Assembly: GCA_905221605.1 (NCBI GenBank)
Contig: CAJNDS010002144.1
Location: 105,001-132,500, forward strand
Direction of reading: 5' to 3'
Length of the DNA: 27,500 nucleotides
Source of the DNA: Symbiodinium natans
Lineage: Eukaryota; Sar; Dinophyceae; Suessiales; Symbiodiniaceae
The translations under genes were made by a program, and so were the position numbers. Position 1 is the stretch's first letter. Every line of letters starts with the position of its first letter. This document shows positions 1 through 8,884 of the stretch, piece after piece. The notes under the pieces are model-generated. The model saw only the letters and a program-made list of their open reading frames with translations, had not been told where the DNA came from and did no database searches.

Positions 1-165
1 CCCTGGCCCTGGCCCTGGCCCTGGCCCTGGCCCTGGCCCTGGCCCTGGCCCTGGCCCTGGCCCTGGCCCTGGCCCTGGCCCTGGCCCTTGGCCCTGGCCC
101 TGGCCCTGGCCCTGGCCCGCCCTGGCCCTGGCCCTGGCCCTACCCTGAGCCGGGCCCTGACCCTG
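1..165. repeat. GGCCCT hexamer satellite
   Basis: Near-perfect tandem copies of ccctgg/ggccct fill the first 165 bases, with a few single-base variants towards the right edge. The array is cut by the window start, so its true length is unknown. The same hexamer in the same orientation recurs at 18768-18976. The reading frames it opens (Pro/Gly/Ala-rich) are by-products of an 18-bp-compatible repeat, not evidence for a gene. Confidence 0.95.
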
Positions 166-740
166 GCCCTGGCCCTGGTGCTGGCCCTGTCCTGGCCCTG
201 ACCACTGCCCTGACCCTGACCGCCCTGGCCTCCCTGGCCGTCCTCCCTGGCCGCCTGCTGCTTCCCTGCAGCCTGGGCTCTGACGGCTCGCTGCCCTCCC
301 TTGGCCCCTGACCTCCCTGCCTCCCTGGCCTCCCTGGCCTAGCCTCCCTGGCTGCTTCCCTGGAGCGCGCCAGACCAGGACACCCGACACTTCGAAGTCC
401 AGACATCCCCTTCGCAACAACCAGTGCTGCCCCAAGCTGCAACCAAGCTACAACCTATTCACGCCTGAGTTTTTCTATGAGAGGGCCCTTCGGCCCAGAC
501 CGTCCCCTTCGCAAAAACCTGAAAGGGGCATCCTTTGCCTTGTGAGGCTCCTTCGGCCGCAAATGTCCCAAGCACTCTCAATCTTCCAACCGAAGCGTCC
601 TCTGAACTGTTCGATGTTTGAGTTGTGAATGGTTGGCTTGGCTTGGGCTGGCTCCGGTTTGGTTTCGCAGTGAGTTGTGATTGGGTGGCCTTGGGGTGGG
701 CATGTCTTCACACAACTGCGTACAGCTGACCCGTGCTACA
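166..740. other. Degenerate hexamer DNA grading into non-repetitive spacer
   Basis: From 166 to about 350 the hexamer decays into cctccctggcc-type sequence. From 350 to 740 the DNA is mostly non-repetitive, with scattered ccccttcgc words (about 411 and 504) that resemble the repeat units at 19029-19400. The last part (672-707) aligns without gaps to 19496-19531 at about 30 of 36 positions, and both are followed within about 40-45 bases by a CCCTAAA array. No convincing gene is seen; the minus-strand ORFs at 140-442 and 475-711 are compositional. Confidence 0.7.
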
Positions 741-1100
741 CCCTAAACCCTAAACCCTAAACCCTAAACCCTAAACCCTAAACCCTAAACCCTAAACCCT
801 AAACCCTAAACCCTAAACCCTAAACCCCTAAACCCCATACCCTAAACCCCATACCCTAAACCCTAAACCCTAAACCCTAAACCCTCAGGGTATGAAGCGC
901 CCTCCCCCGAGTGCGCGGCGCTCCCTTGCCAGGCGCAGCTGCTCGCCGAAGCGTGCTTCGACGAACCTGAAAGGGGGCACAGATTGTGTAGGGTTCAGGG
1001 TTTAGGGTTTAGGGTTTAGGGTTTAGGGTTTAGGGTTTAGGGTTTAGGGTTTAGGGTTTAGGGTTTGGGGTTTGGGGTTTAGGGTTTAGGGTTTAGGGTC
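741..1100. repeat. Telomeric module 1: CCCTAAA array, spacer, TTTAGGG array
   Basis: About 20 units of CCCTAAA run from 741 to 885, with cccataccctaaa variants near the end. A GC-rich spacer without repeats (886-987) follows. TTTAGGG, the opposite orientation, runs from 988 to 1100. The two arrays form a large inverted repeat around the spacer. The heptamer is the telomere repeat of many plants, algae and dinoflagellates. Confidence 0.95.
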
Positions 1101-1107
1101 TTAAACT

Positions 1108-1139
1108 TGAGGGTTTGAGGGTTTGAGGGTTTGAGGGTT

Positions 1140-1171
<32 letters not shown>

Positions 1172-1185
1172 GGTTTGGGTTTAGC
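1108..1185. repeat. TTTGAGGG / TTGAGGG variant array
   Basis: About nine copies of gggtttga, shortening to gggttga, follow directly on module 1. It looks like a telomere-repeat variant that expanded locally by tandem duplication. Confidence 0.85.
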
Positions 1186-1283
1186 AGGGTTCTGTCGGGG
1201 TCGGGTTGCGGGGCTTCAGGCGTCAGGGGTGTAGGGGTTCGGGGGGGAAGGCTCGGAATTGAGGAATGTTGAGGAAACCTACG

Positions 1284-1388
1284 TAAACCCTAAACCCGAA
1301 ACCCTAAACCCTAAACCCTAAACCCTAAACCCTAAACCCTAAACCCTAAACCCTAAACCCTAAACCCTAAACCCTAAACCCTAAACCC
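1284..1388. repeat. CCCTAAA telomeric array
   Basis: About 15 units of CCCTAAA with one cccgaaa variant near the start. It is followed by a 90-bp non-repetitive spacer before the next array in the same orientation. Confidence 0.95.
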
Positions 1389-1480
1389 GAACGACTTGAA
1401 CCTTAAGCCTTAAGCAATGCCTCACGAAGGTTTTCGGGCAGATCTCTGAGCTGAACCGTACAACCTCAACCTTGAGTGCC

Positions 1481-1757
1481 CTTAAACCCTAAACCCTAAA
1501 CCCTAAACGCTAAACCCTAAACCCTAAACCCTAAACCCTACATCATGACTATCCGGCTTAGCATTCGGCTGAGAGCTTGGGTTGTGGGATTTCTGGAACA
1601 GTTCGGGTTCGGAGTTTTGGTATTTAGGGCTTCGGGGGGGGTTTAGGCCTAGGCTTGGCTTTGCTGGGTTTAGGGTTTAGGGTTTAGGGTTTAGGGTTTA
1701 GGGTTTAGGGTTTAGGGTTTAGGGTTTAGGGTTTCGGGTTTCGGGTTTCGGGTTTGT
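1481..1757. repeat. Telomeric module 2
   Basis: CCCTAAA units at 1481-1540 (one ccctaaacg variant), a spacer at 1541-1667, then TTTAGGG units at 1668-1757 ending in three tttcggg variants. It has the same C-array, spacer, G-array geometry as module 1. Confidence 0.9.
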
Positions 1758-1867
1758 TGGATCTCGGGCCCCCCGCTTCCGCTGAAGCCAGAGCACCGCG
1801 TGGCTCGTGCCGAAGGCCACGCTGTGGAGCAGTTGCTCCTTAGAGGGCTTGGAGGTTGAGTTCGGGG

Positions 1868-1957
1868 GGTTTAGGGTTTAGGGTTTAGGGTTTAGGGTTT
1901 AGGGTTTAGGGTTTAGGGTTTAGGGTTTAGGGTAAACCCTAAACCCTAAACCCTAGA
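1868..1957. repeat. Head-to-head telomeric junction (G-array abutting C-array)
   Basis: About nine TTTAGGG units end at about 1933 and pass with no spacer into (T)AAACCC units running to 1957. The order G-strand repeat then C-strand repeat, read 5' to 3', is what joining two chromosome ends would leave. Confidence 0.85.
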
Positions 1958-2138
1958 CTGTAGGGTCAGGAGTTTAGAGCTTTGAGGGTTTAAGGGCTTT
2001 CCTGGTGTGTGTTGCTTCGCAGTTTGGGGCGGGCGAAGCGCTGAAAAGCTGTGTCCTTCACCAGTGCACGGGCTCTGCTCGTTGATTTTTGGTGGGGGGA
2101 AAAGGGTTTAGTGAGTAGGGTTCGCCTTACCTACTATT
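1958..2138. other. Non-repetitive spacer
   Basis: Contains scattered gggttta-like words (about 1980 and 2105) and otherwise nothing recognisable. No open frame of interest. Confidence 0.6.
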
Positions 2139-2254
2139 TGCTTAAGAACCGCCCCCCCACCCTCCCCCCCCCCCCCAAAAAAAAAAAAAAAACATGCAAC
2201 ATACTCTTGCCCGCATAAGGAACAGTATTTCTATTTGCGGGGGGTTCTTAAGCA
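2139..2254. mobile_element. MITE-like inverted repeat, CTTAAGAACC family, copy 1
   Basis: The left arm tgcttaagaacc (2139-2150) is matched by ggttcttaagca (2243-2254), and both arms run inwards into C- or G-homopolymer. The interior holds a C tract followed by an A tract and no ORF. The 14-mer ctactatttgctta overlapping the left arm (2131-2144) recurs at 2761. It could be a non-autonomous transposon or just a hairpin-forming repeat. Confidence 0.55.
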
Positions 2255-3471
2255 CTGAGGAGGTACTTTGACTTCTGCCTGAACCCCCAACCGACTGAGG
2301 GCCGTTGCTCTCAACTTCCGCTCGAAGAGGAAGGGATATGTCAAGGGCATTGCCTGCTTGGGGCTTTCGGTAGAGGGGGGTTGAGGGATCTAGGGGTTTT
2401 ACGGTTTTAGTAAGGGTTTGTTTTTCTTTTCTGGGGTTTAGTAAGGCTTTTCGGGTTTCGGAATTTCAAGGCTTTTGGTGCTTTGGCTGGGGATTTTTCG
2501 GCGGGTTGGCTGTAGGCTTCATGGTTTCACGATAGTTTAGGGCTTAGGGTTCAGGGTTCAGGTTTTGGGATTCAGGATTTACAGTGTGATGTTGAGGCTT
2601 GAGGTTCCATTTCCATGTTTGCGCATTGCAAAGGTGCCTGAGACATTCTAGGATATGAGTGCGCGGGGGGTTGTTGAGACCTTAAACTCTGAAGCCTAAA
2701 CCCCTACACCTGAACACTGAACCTTCACTAAACCCAACTTTATGCACCCTCAACCCTGAACTACTATTTGCTTACATGTCGACGGGGGTTCTTAAGCAAA
2801 TACTAGTGAACCGTGATCTTTCTGCAACTTTAAATGCAAAAGCTCTGACAGGATGAGTTAAGGAACCCTTAGTTCAGGGCCCACGCAAGGCCTGAGGAGG
2901 TGAGGGGTCTCACAGCGGTAAACCACTTGTGCTCAAGGCCAAAAGGCGCGCCAATCTTCAACTCTTAAGCCCTTCCAAGCCCTAGACCCCAAAACTTCCA
3001 AACCCTAGCAGCGCAAAGAAAAGCCTAACCTTGCAGAGTTGTCGGGCCCCCCCGCCGCCCCCCTCCCCCCTACCTCAACCCAGTCAGGTGCGACGCCACC
3101 GGCCTTCAAGGATTGGTGGTGTCCGGGTTTAGGGTTGAAAAGGCCTGCCATGCGTCAGGAGATGCAAGGGCTTGGGGTTAGGGCTTAGAGTTTAGTGCTT
3201 AGGGCGCTCGACCTTAAGGGCTTCTGAGCCCAAAACCCCAACAGACTTTGCCAGTCCCGAACTAGAAGCAAAGGTTCACCTCAAATTCGCCTGAAACCTA
3301 GGGAGCTAGGTTCGGGGTTGAGGGGTTGAGCCTCTTGACGATTTTTGGGATGCCCCTAGCAAACTCCCGCAGCAGCTCTCAAGCAACAAGACCTGCACGG
3401 CCGGAATTTAGGGTTCAGGGTTCAAGGTTCAGGGTTTCGGGTTTACCCTCAACCCTACACCCGGCTCCCTA
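2255..3471. other. Mostly non-repetitive DNA with degenerate telomeric words
   Basis: Apart from the short palindrome at 2761-2806, this stretch holds scattered gggttta/ccctaaa words and no long ORF, RNA gene or clear repeat. It includes a C-rich tract at 3044-3071. Confidence 0.6.
2761..2806. mobile_element. MITE-like short palindrome, CTTAAGAACC family, copy 2
   Basis: The arms ctactatttgctta (2761-2774) and taagcaaatactag (2793-2806) pair with one mismatch around an 18-bp loop. The arm is the same 14-mer found at 2131-2144, so this looks like a deleted relative of copy 1. Confidence 0.5.
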
Positions 3472-3750
3472 TAAACCCTAAACCCTAAACCCTAAACCCT
3501 AAACCCTAGACCCTAAACCCCGCTCGCTATAAGCCCTAAACTGCCGAAGACGCAATCTGAACTCCATGGGTTCCCGACGGTGAGCAGCGGGTGCGCCAGC
3601 TGGTGTGCAAGCTTCCGGTTGAGCTGTGCATTCACCCAACCTTGCTGTTTAGGGTTTAGGGTTTAGGGTTTGGGGTTTAGGGGTTTAGGGTTTAGGGTTT
3701 AGAGGTTTAGGGGTTTAGGGTTTAGGGTCGAGGGTTTAGGGTTCAGGGCT
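3472..3750. repeat. Telomeric module 3
   Basis: CCCTAAA units (3472-3520), a non-repetitive spacer (3521-3647) and a TTTAGGG array with ggggttta and gaggttta variants (3648-3750). Confidence 0.9.
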
Positions 3751-3937
3751 TTCTGTTGCCCAAGCCCTGCAAGGCCCAACATCCCGAACCTGAAGCCCCA
3801 ACCCTGGACCCGAAAACCCGAAAATCCGCCAAACCCGCAGACCCGAATTTTCAAGGACAAAGCGGGCTTAGGGGCTTCGGCTTCCCGACGTTTTGCGTCC
3901 CCTTGGTCAGACTTCAGGGGCCCTCAAGATTCCTGCG

Positions 3938-3985
3938 CCCTAAACCCTAAACCCTAAACCCTAAACCCTAAACCCTAAACCCTAG
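3938..3985. repeat. CCCTAAA telomeric array
   Basis: Seven units, ending exactly where the inverted-repeat element at 3986 begins. The small plus-strand ORF at 3756-3950 runs into it and is judged spurious. Confidence 0.9.
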
Positions 3986-4103
3986 GGAATACTACTGTTG
4001 ATGGACAAAATCCTGCATGACCTTAAAGACCCTAAACTAGGGGAATTATGGTTTAAATGGGTAATGCAGGATTTTGTCCATCAGCCGTAGTAGTATCTAT
4101 TCC
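3986..4103. mobile_element. MITE-like element with ~33-40-bp terminal inverted repeats
   Basis: The left arm (3986-4018) and the reverse complement of the right arm (4064-4103) share the perfect core gatggacaaaatcctgcat and the outer bases ggaat...actact. The right arm has a few extra bases. The 45-bp interior is AT-rich and non-coding. The left tip touches a telomeric array. No obvious target-site duplication is seen. Confidence 0.75.
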
Positions 4104-4236
4104 GGCCCCTATGCTAGAGGGTTTGGTCAGTCTTGCCGGGAACATGGGCCCCGGCCGGTGACATTAACCCGAAGAAACGCCTGCAAGATGCGCAGGGTCC
4201 ACGTGTGGTGCTACTCCAACAGCCATGTAGGATGAT

Positions 4237-4342
4237 CCCTACACCCCAAACCCCAAACCCCAAACCCTAAATCCCTGAATCCCTAAGCCCTAAAAACCAA
4301 AACCCAAAACCCTAAAACCCCTAAACCCCTAAACCCTAACCT
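4237..4342. repeat. Degenerate telomeric array (ccccaaa / ccctaaaa variants)
   Basis: Runs of accccaa, ccctgaat, ccctaaaa and cccctaaa units with irregular spacing. Decayed telomere-like DNA. Confidence 0.85.
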
Positions 4343-4551
4343 TGTAGGGGAAGAAGTGACGCTTTCTCAGCCCTTGGCAGAAGTCGCTTCGCATGTTTCG
4401 GCGCAGCCGTCGTAGCAAGGCCAAGAGCGCGGCCTCTCTGGCACAAATCAGTTTGGGAGCTTTGGGTGTAGGTTGCCCCTGTTTAAGAGAGCCACAAGAG
4501 GGTTCAGAAGGGGTCCCTTTTAAGGGTCCTCCTTATCCTACCTAGGAACAA

Positions 4552-4770
4552 GTAAGGCTATTTAGACTAAGCCGAATTAAGGCTATTTCACGGGGGAAAC
4601 CTAGCCGGGGGATGGGCTCCCCTACTACGCCCCTCTATACTACCCACCCCCCCTCCCAAAGCTCCCTCCATGATTAAGGCTATTTAGGGACAGTTCAGCC
4701 TAGTTCAGGTTTCTGAAGCGGGGAGCCTAGGGGGGGGGGTATAGAAGGGGGGAATAGGCAAACCCATGAT
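4552..4770. repeat. Dispersed repeat with CTATACTACCC core, inverted within itself
   Basis: The segment 4618-4688 (tcccctacta, then ctctatactaccc, then attaaggctatttagg) has a relative in direct orientation at 17602-17671. A shorter inverted copy of the first part lies at about 4720-4758. The word aaggctattt occurs three times (about 4553, 4579 and 4676). No coding potential is seen. Confidence 0.65.
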
Positions 4771-4775
4771 ATTTT

Positions 4776-5061
4776 CCCTAAACCCTAAACCCTAAACCCC
4801 AAACCCCAAACCCTAAACCCTGAACCCTAAACCCTAAACCCTAACAGTAGACGACCCTCGCCAACTTTGTAGATCTAAAGATGGCTTTTCGCCAGCCAGC
4901 AGCTCTCGGGCGCAATGGCCTTCCTGTGCCTGTTCTCGGGCTTTCACGGAGTGGCGGCCCTGGCTGACCAACTTCCGGTCAACGCTGGGTGGCAAGGGGT
5001 TTAGGGTTTAGGGTTTAGGGTTTAGGGTTTAGGGTTTAGGGTTTAGGGTTTAGGGTTTAGG
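4776..5061. repeat. Telomeric module 4
   Basis: CCCTAAA with ccccaaa and ccctgaa variants (4776-4843), a spacer (4844-4997) and about nine TTTAGGG units (4998-5061). The spacer has a short open frame from an ATG at 4915 that looks like a signal-peptide-like start, but it runs into the repeat without support. Confidence 0.9.
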
Positions 5062-5154
5062 TCCGTGTAGCCCTATGAGTCGTGAACCATGGCTTGGCCC
5101 TCGCCCCAGAGGTGCCTAATTCTTCAACAACTCTTGCGACGGCGGTGGGAACTA

Positions 5155-5347
5155 ACCTAAACCCTAAGCCCTAAACCCTAAACCCTAAACCCTAAAAGTC
5201 TCATTCCCACGCCGTGGCCCCAAATCCTGGAATTGCGGAATCTTCCCGTCACCAGGCAATCGGCTCACCGCCAGTCGGGCTCGTCAACGTGGCCGAACGA
5301 GGATTAGGGTTTAGGGTTTGGGGTTTGGGGTTTAGGGTTTAGGGGGT
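5155..5347. repeat. Telomeric module 5
   Basis: CCCTAAA units (5155-5197), a GC-rich spacer (5198-5302) and TTTAGGG/TTTGGGG units (5303-5347). Confidence 0.9.
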
Positions 5348-5376
5348 CTGGATACTGTCCTGCAACGATGCCCTGA

Positions 5377-5487
5377 CTTTGGGGATGACATGAACCCCTA
5401 AAAGTAGGGTCATACACCCTCTACTTCTATCATGCCCATTAAGGTATATGAACCATAAACCCTTTCAGGGTTCATTTCGTCCCCAAG
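5377..5487. mobile_element. MITE-like element, copy 1 (TTGGGGACGAAATGAACCC-type ends)
   Basis: The left end ttggggatgacatgaaccc and the reverse complement of the right end, ttggggacgaaatgaaccc, agree at 17 of 19 positions. The interior (about 70 bp) is AT-richer and non-coding. A diverged relative lies at 6070-6175. Confidence 0.65.
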
Positions 5488-5711
5488 GGTTAAGGGTTTA
5501 GGGTTTTGGGTTTCGGGTTTCGGATTGAGGGTCTAGGGTAAGAGGGTAGATGATCCGGGTCACCAGTTATGACAGTTACCAGTGCTTGAACCAGAGCTGC
5601 AAGTTCCTTACCCGCCTATGTTCCTAGGGGGGCCTCTCCCTCCAAAATCCCCAGGTTGGCGCTTTTTTGGGTTTTAGTCTCCGGGGCTTTTAGTGGGTTG
5701 AGGGCTCAAGC

Positions 5712-5982
5712 GGGTTTAGGGTTTAGGGTTTAGGGTTTAGGGCTCCGGGTATCCCCTTCTGCAGCCAAGCAGCTGCATCGCCCTCGGCACCACATCGACC
5801 TGCCGCGCGGACCTCTGCACGAACGTCTTACCAAGCCTTCCGACCCCAACAGAGGGTTTAGGGTTTAGGGTTTAGGGTTTAGGGTTTAGGGTTTAGGATT
5901 TAGGGTTTAGGGTTTGGGGTTTAGGGTTTAGGGTTAGGATTTAGGGTTTAGGGTTTGGGGTTTGGGGTTTTGGATTTAGGGC
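5712..5982. repeat. Two TTTAGGG arrays around a spacer
   Basis: Four units at 5712-5743, a GC-rich spacer, then about 18 units at 5852-5982 with tttgggg and aggattt variants. Here both arrays have the same orientation, unlike the inverted modules. Confidence 0.9.
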
Positions 5983-6069
5983 ACCCTAGGCTTTACGGTA
6001 CAAGGCGATATGAAGCCTAGGTGTGGAACCTTACGCGTTTAATTCTACGAGGCGCACGTACATAGAGCT

Positions 6070-6175
6070 GACCTTGGGGACCAATTGAACCCTAAAATTG
6101 GATCGTAGACACTATACTACTCTAATTCTTATTATGGTAGTATGAACCATAAAACCCTTTTAGGCTTCATTTGAC
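6070..6175. mobile_element. MITE-like element, copy 2 (diverged)
   Basis: Shares with 5377-5487 the order ccttgggga, tgaaccctaaaa, tatgaaccataaa, cccttt and ttcattt at similar spacing. The right terminal repeat is decayed (ttcatttgacgcc). Confidence 0.55.
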
Positions 6176-6391
6176 GCCGCCACATGTTCACCCACGATAC
6201 ACCCTGAGCCCTATTCCCTAAACCCTAAACCCTGAACCCTGCAAAACCCAACTGCAAGCTTGAACTTACACCCCCTGAGCTTTCAGCATGCAAAAGCCTG
6301 GCATCTGCCAGAATTGAAGCCCTAAGCTTCTGTTCCCTTCCAGATCCTGGTTCAGAGCTTAGAGACTACTAGGCTTCGTACGTTTTCGGGC

Positions 6392-6512
6392 TTAAACCCT
6401 AAACCCTAAACCCTAAACCCTAAACCCTAAACCCTAAACCCTAAACCCTAAACCCTAAACCCTAAACCCTAAACCCTAAACCCTAAACCCTAAACCCTAA
6501 ACCCTAAACCCT
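6392..6512. repeat. CCCTAAA telomeric array, 17 uninterrupted units
   Basis: One of the longest perfect heptamer runs in the window. The lack of variants suggests recent origin or homogenisation. Confidence 0.97.
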
Positions 6513-6671
6513 ACCCCCTAAGCCCTGTTGTAGGTTTAGGAATACGGCTTAGCAGGGCTCAGGGCTTGAGGGTGTGATTGAGTTCGTCGAGAATGACATA
6601 GGTCCACGGCACGTACAGCCCTGTAGGCCACGAATCCCAAGCCCAACACTTGAACAACCCGAAACTTTTAT

Positions 6672-6905
6672 AAACCCTGAACCCTAACCCCTAAACCCTA
6701 AACCCTTGAAATTGGAAGCTCAGCTTTGAACTCCCGTGTGGTCGCGTCGCAGATTCGGCACGGAAGGGGCGAACTTGCCGCGAGAGATTGGATCGGGTTC
6801 TGTGGTCAGGGTTTAGGGTTTAGGGTTTCGGGTTTAGGGTTCAGGGTTTCGGGTTTGGGGCTCGGGGGTTTAGGGTTAAGGTTTAGGGTTTGGGGTTTAG
6901 GGGAG
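6672..6905. repeat. Telomeric module 6 (degenerate)
   Basis: CCCTAAA-like units (6672-6707), a spacer (6708-6807) and a degenerate TTTAGGG array with tttcggg, ttcaggg and tttgggg variants (6808-6905). The small ORF at 6726-6917 is repeat-derived. Confidence 0.85.
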
Positions 6906-6990
6906 TTTTGGGCCTAATCAGGGCAATTGGGGTGAGGGGCGTAGGTCCCTCTGCGACAGATGCTTACCAAAAGAATCGCGGTCGCCTCAA

Positions 6991-7053
6991 AGACCCTGAA
7001 CCCTAAACCCTAAACCCCCAAACCCTAAACCGTAAACCCTAAACCCTAAACCA
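6991..7053. repeat. CCCTAAA telomeric array
   Basis: Eight or nine units with ccctgaa, cccccaaa and ccgtaaa variants. It is the last telomeric array before the satellite region; the next is at 16540. Confidence 0.9.
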
Positions 7054-7243
7054 TAGGCCGCCCGCGCCAGGCGGCGGCCGGTACAACTGAACGCTACCGC
7101 TTCGAGATCTGCTTGCTTTGCCAAGCAGATCGAGCTTGCCACACCTGATGTATCCCTGCTAGCCATAGGGCACAATGTAATAATGGATTAACCCTAAACC
7201 CCCGACGCGCGACCCCGGCGGGGGAGGTCGGGCCTAAGAAGCT

Positions 7244-7732
7244 GTTGCGCCCCCACCAGGTTGCCCCCGCCAGGGTTCCCCCGCCAGGGTTGCCCCCGCC
7301 AGGGTTGCCCCCACCAGGGTTGCCCCTGCCAGGTTTGCCCCCGCCAGCCAGGTTGCCCCCCTCACCCCGCCAGCCCGCCCGGGTTGCCCCTGCCAGGGTT
7401 GCCCCCGCCAGGGTTGCCCCTGCCAGAGTTGCCCCCGCCAGAGTATTTTCGCCGGAGTTGCCCCCGCCAGGTTGGCCTCGCCAGGATTGCCCCCGCCAAG
7501 GTTGCCCCCCGCCACCCCGCAGTTGCCACCGCCAGGGTTGCCCCCGCCAGGGTTGCCCCCGCCAGGGTTGCCCCCACCAGGGTTGCCCCCGCCAGGGTTG
7601 CCCCCGCCAGGGTTGCCCACGGAAGGGTTGCCCTTGGTGGTTGCCCCCGCCAGGGTTGCCCCCGCCAGGTTGACAGCGTTGCCCCCACCAGCAGGGTTGC
7701 CCCCTCCGGTTGCCCCCCCGAAATTGGCCTCG
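7244..7732. repeat. 15-bp satellite gttgcccccgccagg, main block
   Basis: About 30 tandem copies of a 15-mer with point variants and a few partial units. Because 15 is a multiple of three and the unit lacks stops, all six frames stay open (the longest is 235 codons on the minus strand) and each encodes a pentapeptide repeat. The minus-strand ATLAG frame loosely recalls the A(D/N)LXX pentapeptide-repeat fold, but equal openness in every frame argues that this is satellite DNA rather than a gene. Confidence 0.9.
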
Positions 7733-7835
7733 CCGCCTATTCAGGAATTGTGCACCTGTATGCTTCGTCGTCCTGTCCTTGTCTATGAAGGGCCCCGCCA
7801 AAGTTCTCCCTTAGTGGCCCACCAGGGTCCAGACA
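7733..7835. repeat. Non-satellite cassette, copy 1
   Basis: Contains cctattcaggaattgtgcacct, then cttcgtcgtcct, ctatgaag, gggcccc and gccaaagttctc. The same blocks recur in the same order at 8657-8830, so satellite plus cassette seems to be a compound repeat unit. Confidence 0.7.
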
Positions 7836-7861
7836 TATAGAAATAAATATATGTTTATACC

Positions 7862-8058
7862 TCACCTTGCCCCTGCCAGGGTTGCCCCCGGCAGGGTTGC
7901 CCCCACCAGGGTTGTCTCCGAGGTTTGCCCCCACCAGGTTGCCTCTGCCAGGGTTGCCCCCGCCAGGGTTGCCCCCGCCAGGGTTGCCCTGTCAGGTTGC
8001 CCCGCCAGGGTTGCCCCCGCCAGGGTTGCCCGCCAGGATGCCCAGGTTTGTCCCCGCC
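7862..8058. repeat. 15-bp satellite, second block
   Basis: About 12 copies of the same 15-mer. It opens with cctcaccttgcccc, very like the opening cctcgccttgcccc of the block at 16106, which suggests a shared array boundary. Confidence 0.9.
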
Positions 8059-8061
8059 ATT

Positions 8062-8432
8062 TTTAATATGTTTAATCTACATTTTCTATCTTCTAATATT
8101 CCTTTAAGGAATTCCACTAATAATAAAATGGCTTTCATTATTAGTAAAGATTTCTATGGAAAGATATTAATTCTCGATCTATATCTTCTTCAAATTCATT
8201 TCGGCTTCTCTTCTTTCTCACATCCAGTGAATGCAGTAGAAGCATGTGGATTACTTACTCCCTTACATAACGTACCTGAATGGTTTCTTATGCCAATATG
8301 CTATGCTAAAAGCTGTACCAAATAAAAATGCAGGATTCATTATCTTTCATCCTATTTTACTTTATGAGAAGTCTTTCAATGTCATTCTATTTTAAAATTA
8401 AGACGTCCAGTAGATTTAATGGTTTTTATCGC
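8062..8432 (+). pseudogene. cob: NUMT: decayed mitochondrial cytochrome b (cob) fragment
   Basis: This AT-rich island inside the GC-rich satellite reads as the C-terminal half of cytochrome b, an inner-membrane subunit of respiratory complex III. In the frame of 8080, HFLSSNIPL matches the family's loop before the later helices, and at 8221 HPVNAVEACGLLTPLHNVPEW matches the HPDN...TP.HIVPEW signature. An apparent two-base deletion just after the PEW codons (about 8284) moves the reading to FLCQYAMLKAVPNK (8285-8326). A second shift at about 8330-8345 leads to RSLSMSFYFKIK (about 8364-8400). With no start, at least two frameshifts, and satellite on both sides, it is a nuclear relic. The direction is plus. 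The identification rests on conserved motifs recognised by eye; the lineage (alveolate/dinoflagellate) is inference. Confidence 0.85.
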
Positions 8433-8435
8433 AAC

Positions 8436-8645
8436 CCCGCCGGGTTGCCCAGTTTTACCCCTGCCAGGGTTGCCCCCACCAGGGTTGCCCCCACCAGCGT
8501 TGCCCCCGCCAGGGTTGCCCCCGCCAGGGTTGCCGCCGAGTTAGGGTTGCCCTTGGCAGGGTTGCCCCGCCAGGGTTGCCCCCGCCAGGGTTGCCCCCGC
8601 CAGGGTGACATTGCCCTCGCCGGGTTGCCCTGTCAGGGTTCCGCG
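8436..8645. repeat. 15-bp satellite, third block
   Basis: About 13 copies, including variants ttgcccttggcagg and gtgacattgccctcgcc. It directly follows the cob relic, so the relic either inserted into the satellite or was carried with it. Confidence 0.9.
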
Positions 8646-8656
8646 CCTCCTCACGT

Positions 8657-8830
8657 CGCCTACTCAGGAATTGTGCACCTTCTCTGCGACGGCCCTACGC
8701 ACCTCGTCCTCTTCGCGCGCTGGCGAGGCTTCGTCGTCCTTCTCTATGAAGTTTTGTTTAGTTGCCGAGCAGGGCTTCAAGCGCGAAGGGCCCTGTCAAA
8801 GTTCTCTATTAATTACTTGCCAGGGTTTCC
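8657..8830. repeat. Non-satellite cassette, copy 2 (longer)
   Basis: Repeats the blocks of 7733-7835 (cctactcaggaattgtgcacct, cttcgtcgtcct, ctatgaag, gggccctgtcaaagttctc) with about 70 extra bases in the middle. The long plus-strand ORF at 8328-9470 crosses NUMT, satellite, cassette and transposon end and is not a real gene. Confidence 0.7.
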
Positions 8831-8839
8831 CATTAGTAG

Positions 8840-8884
8840 TCACCCCCGCCAGGGCCCCGCCAGGGTTGCCCCCGCCAAGGTTGA
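8840..8884. repeat. 15-bp satellite, short fourth block
   Basis: About three units, ending directly at the left terminal inverted repeat of the large element. Confidence 0.85.

Noticed and set aside
7094-7801. 235-codon minus-strand ORF (and five other open frames) across the 15-bp satellite, as a pentapeptide-repeat protein gene
   Set aside because: All six frames are open because the unit is 15 bp without stops. No frame has conserved non-repeat flanks.
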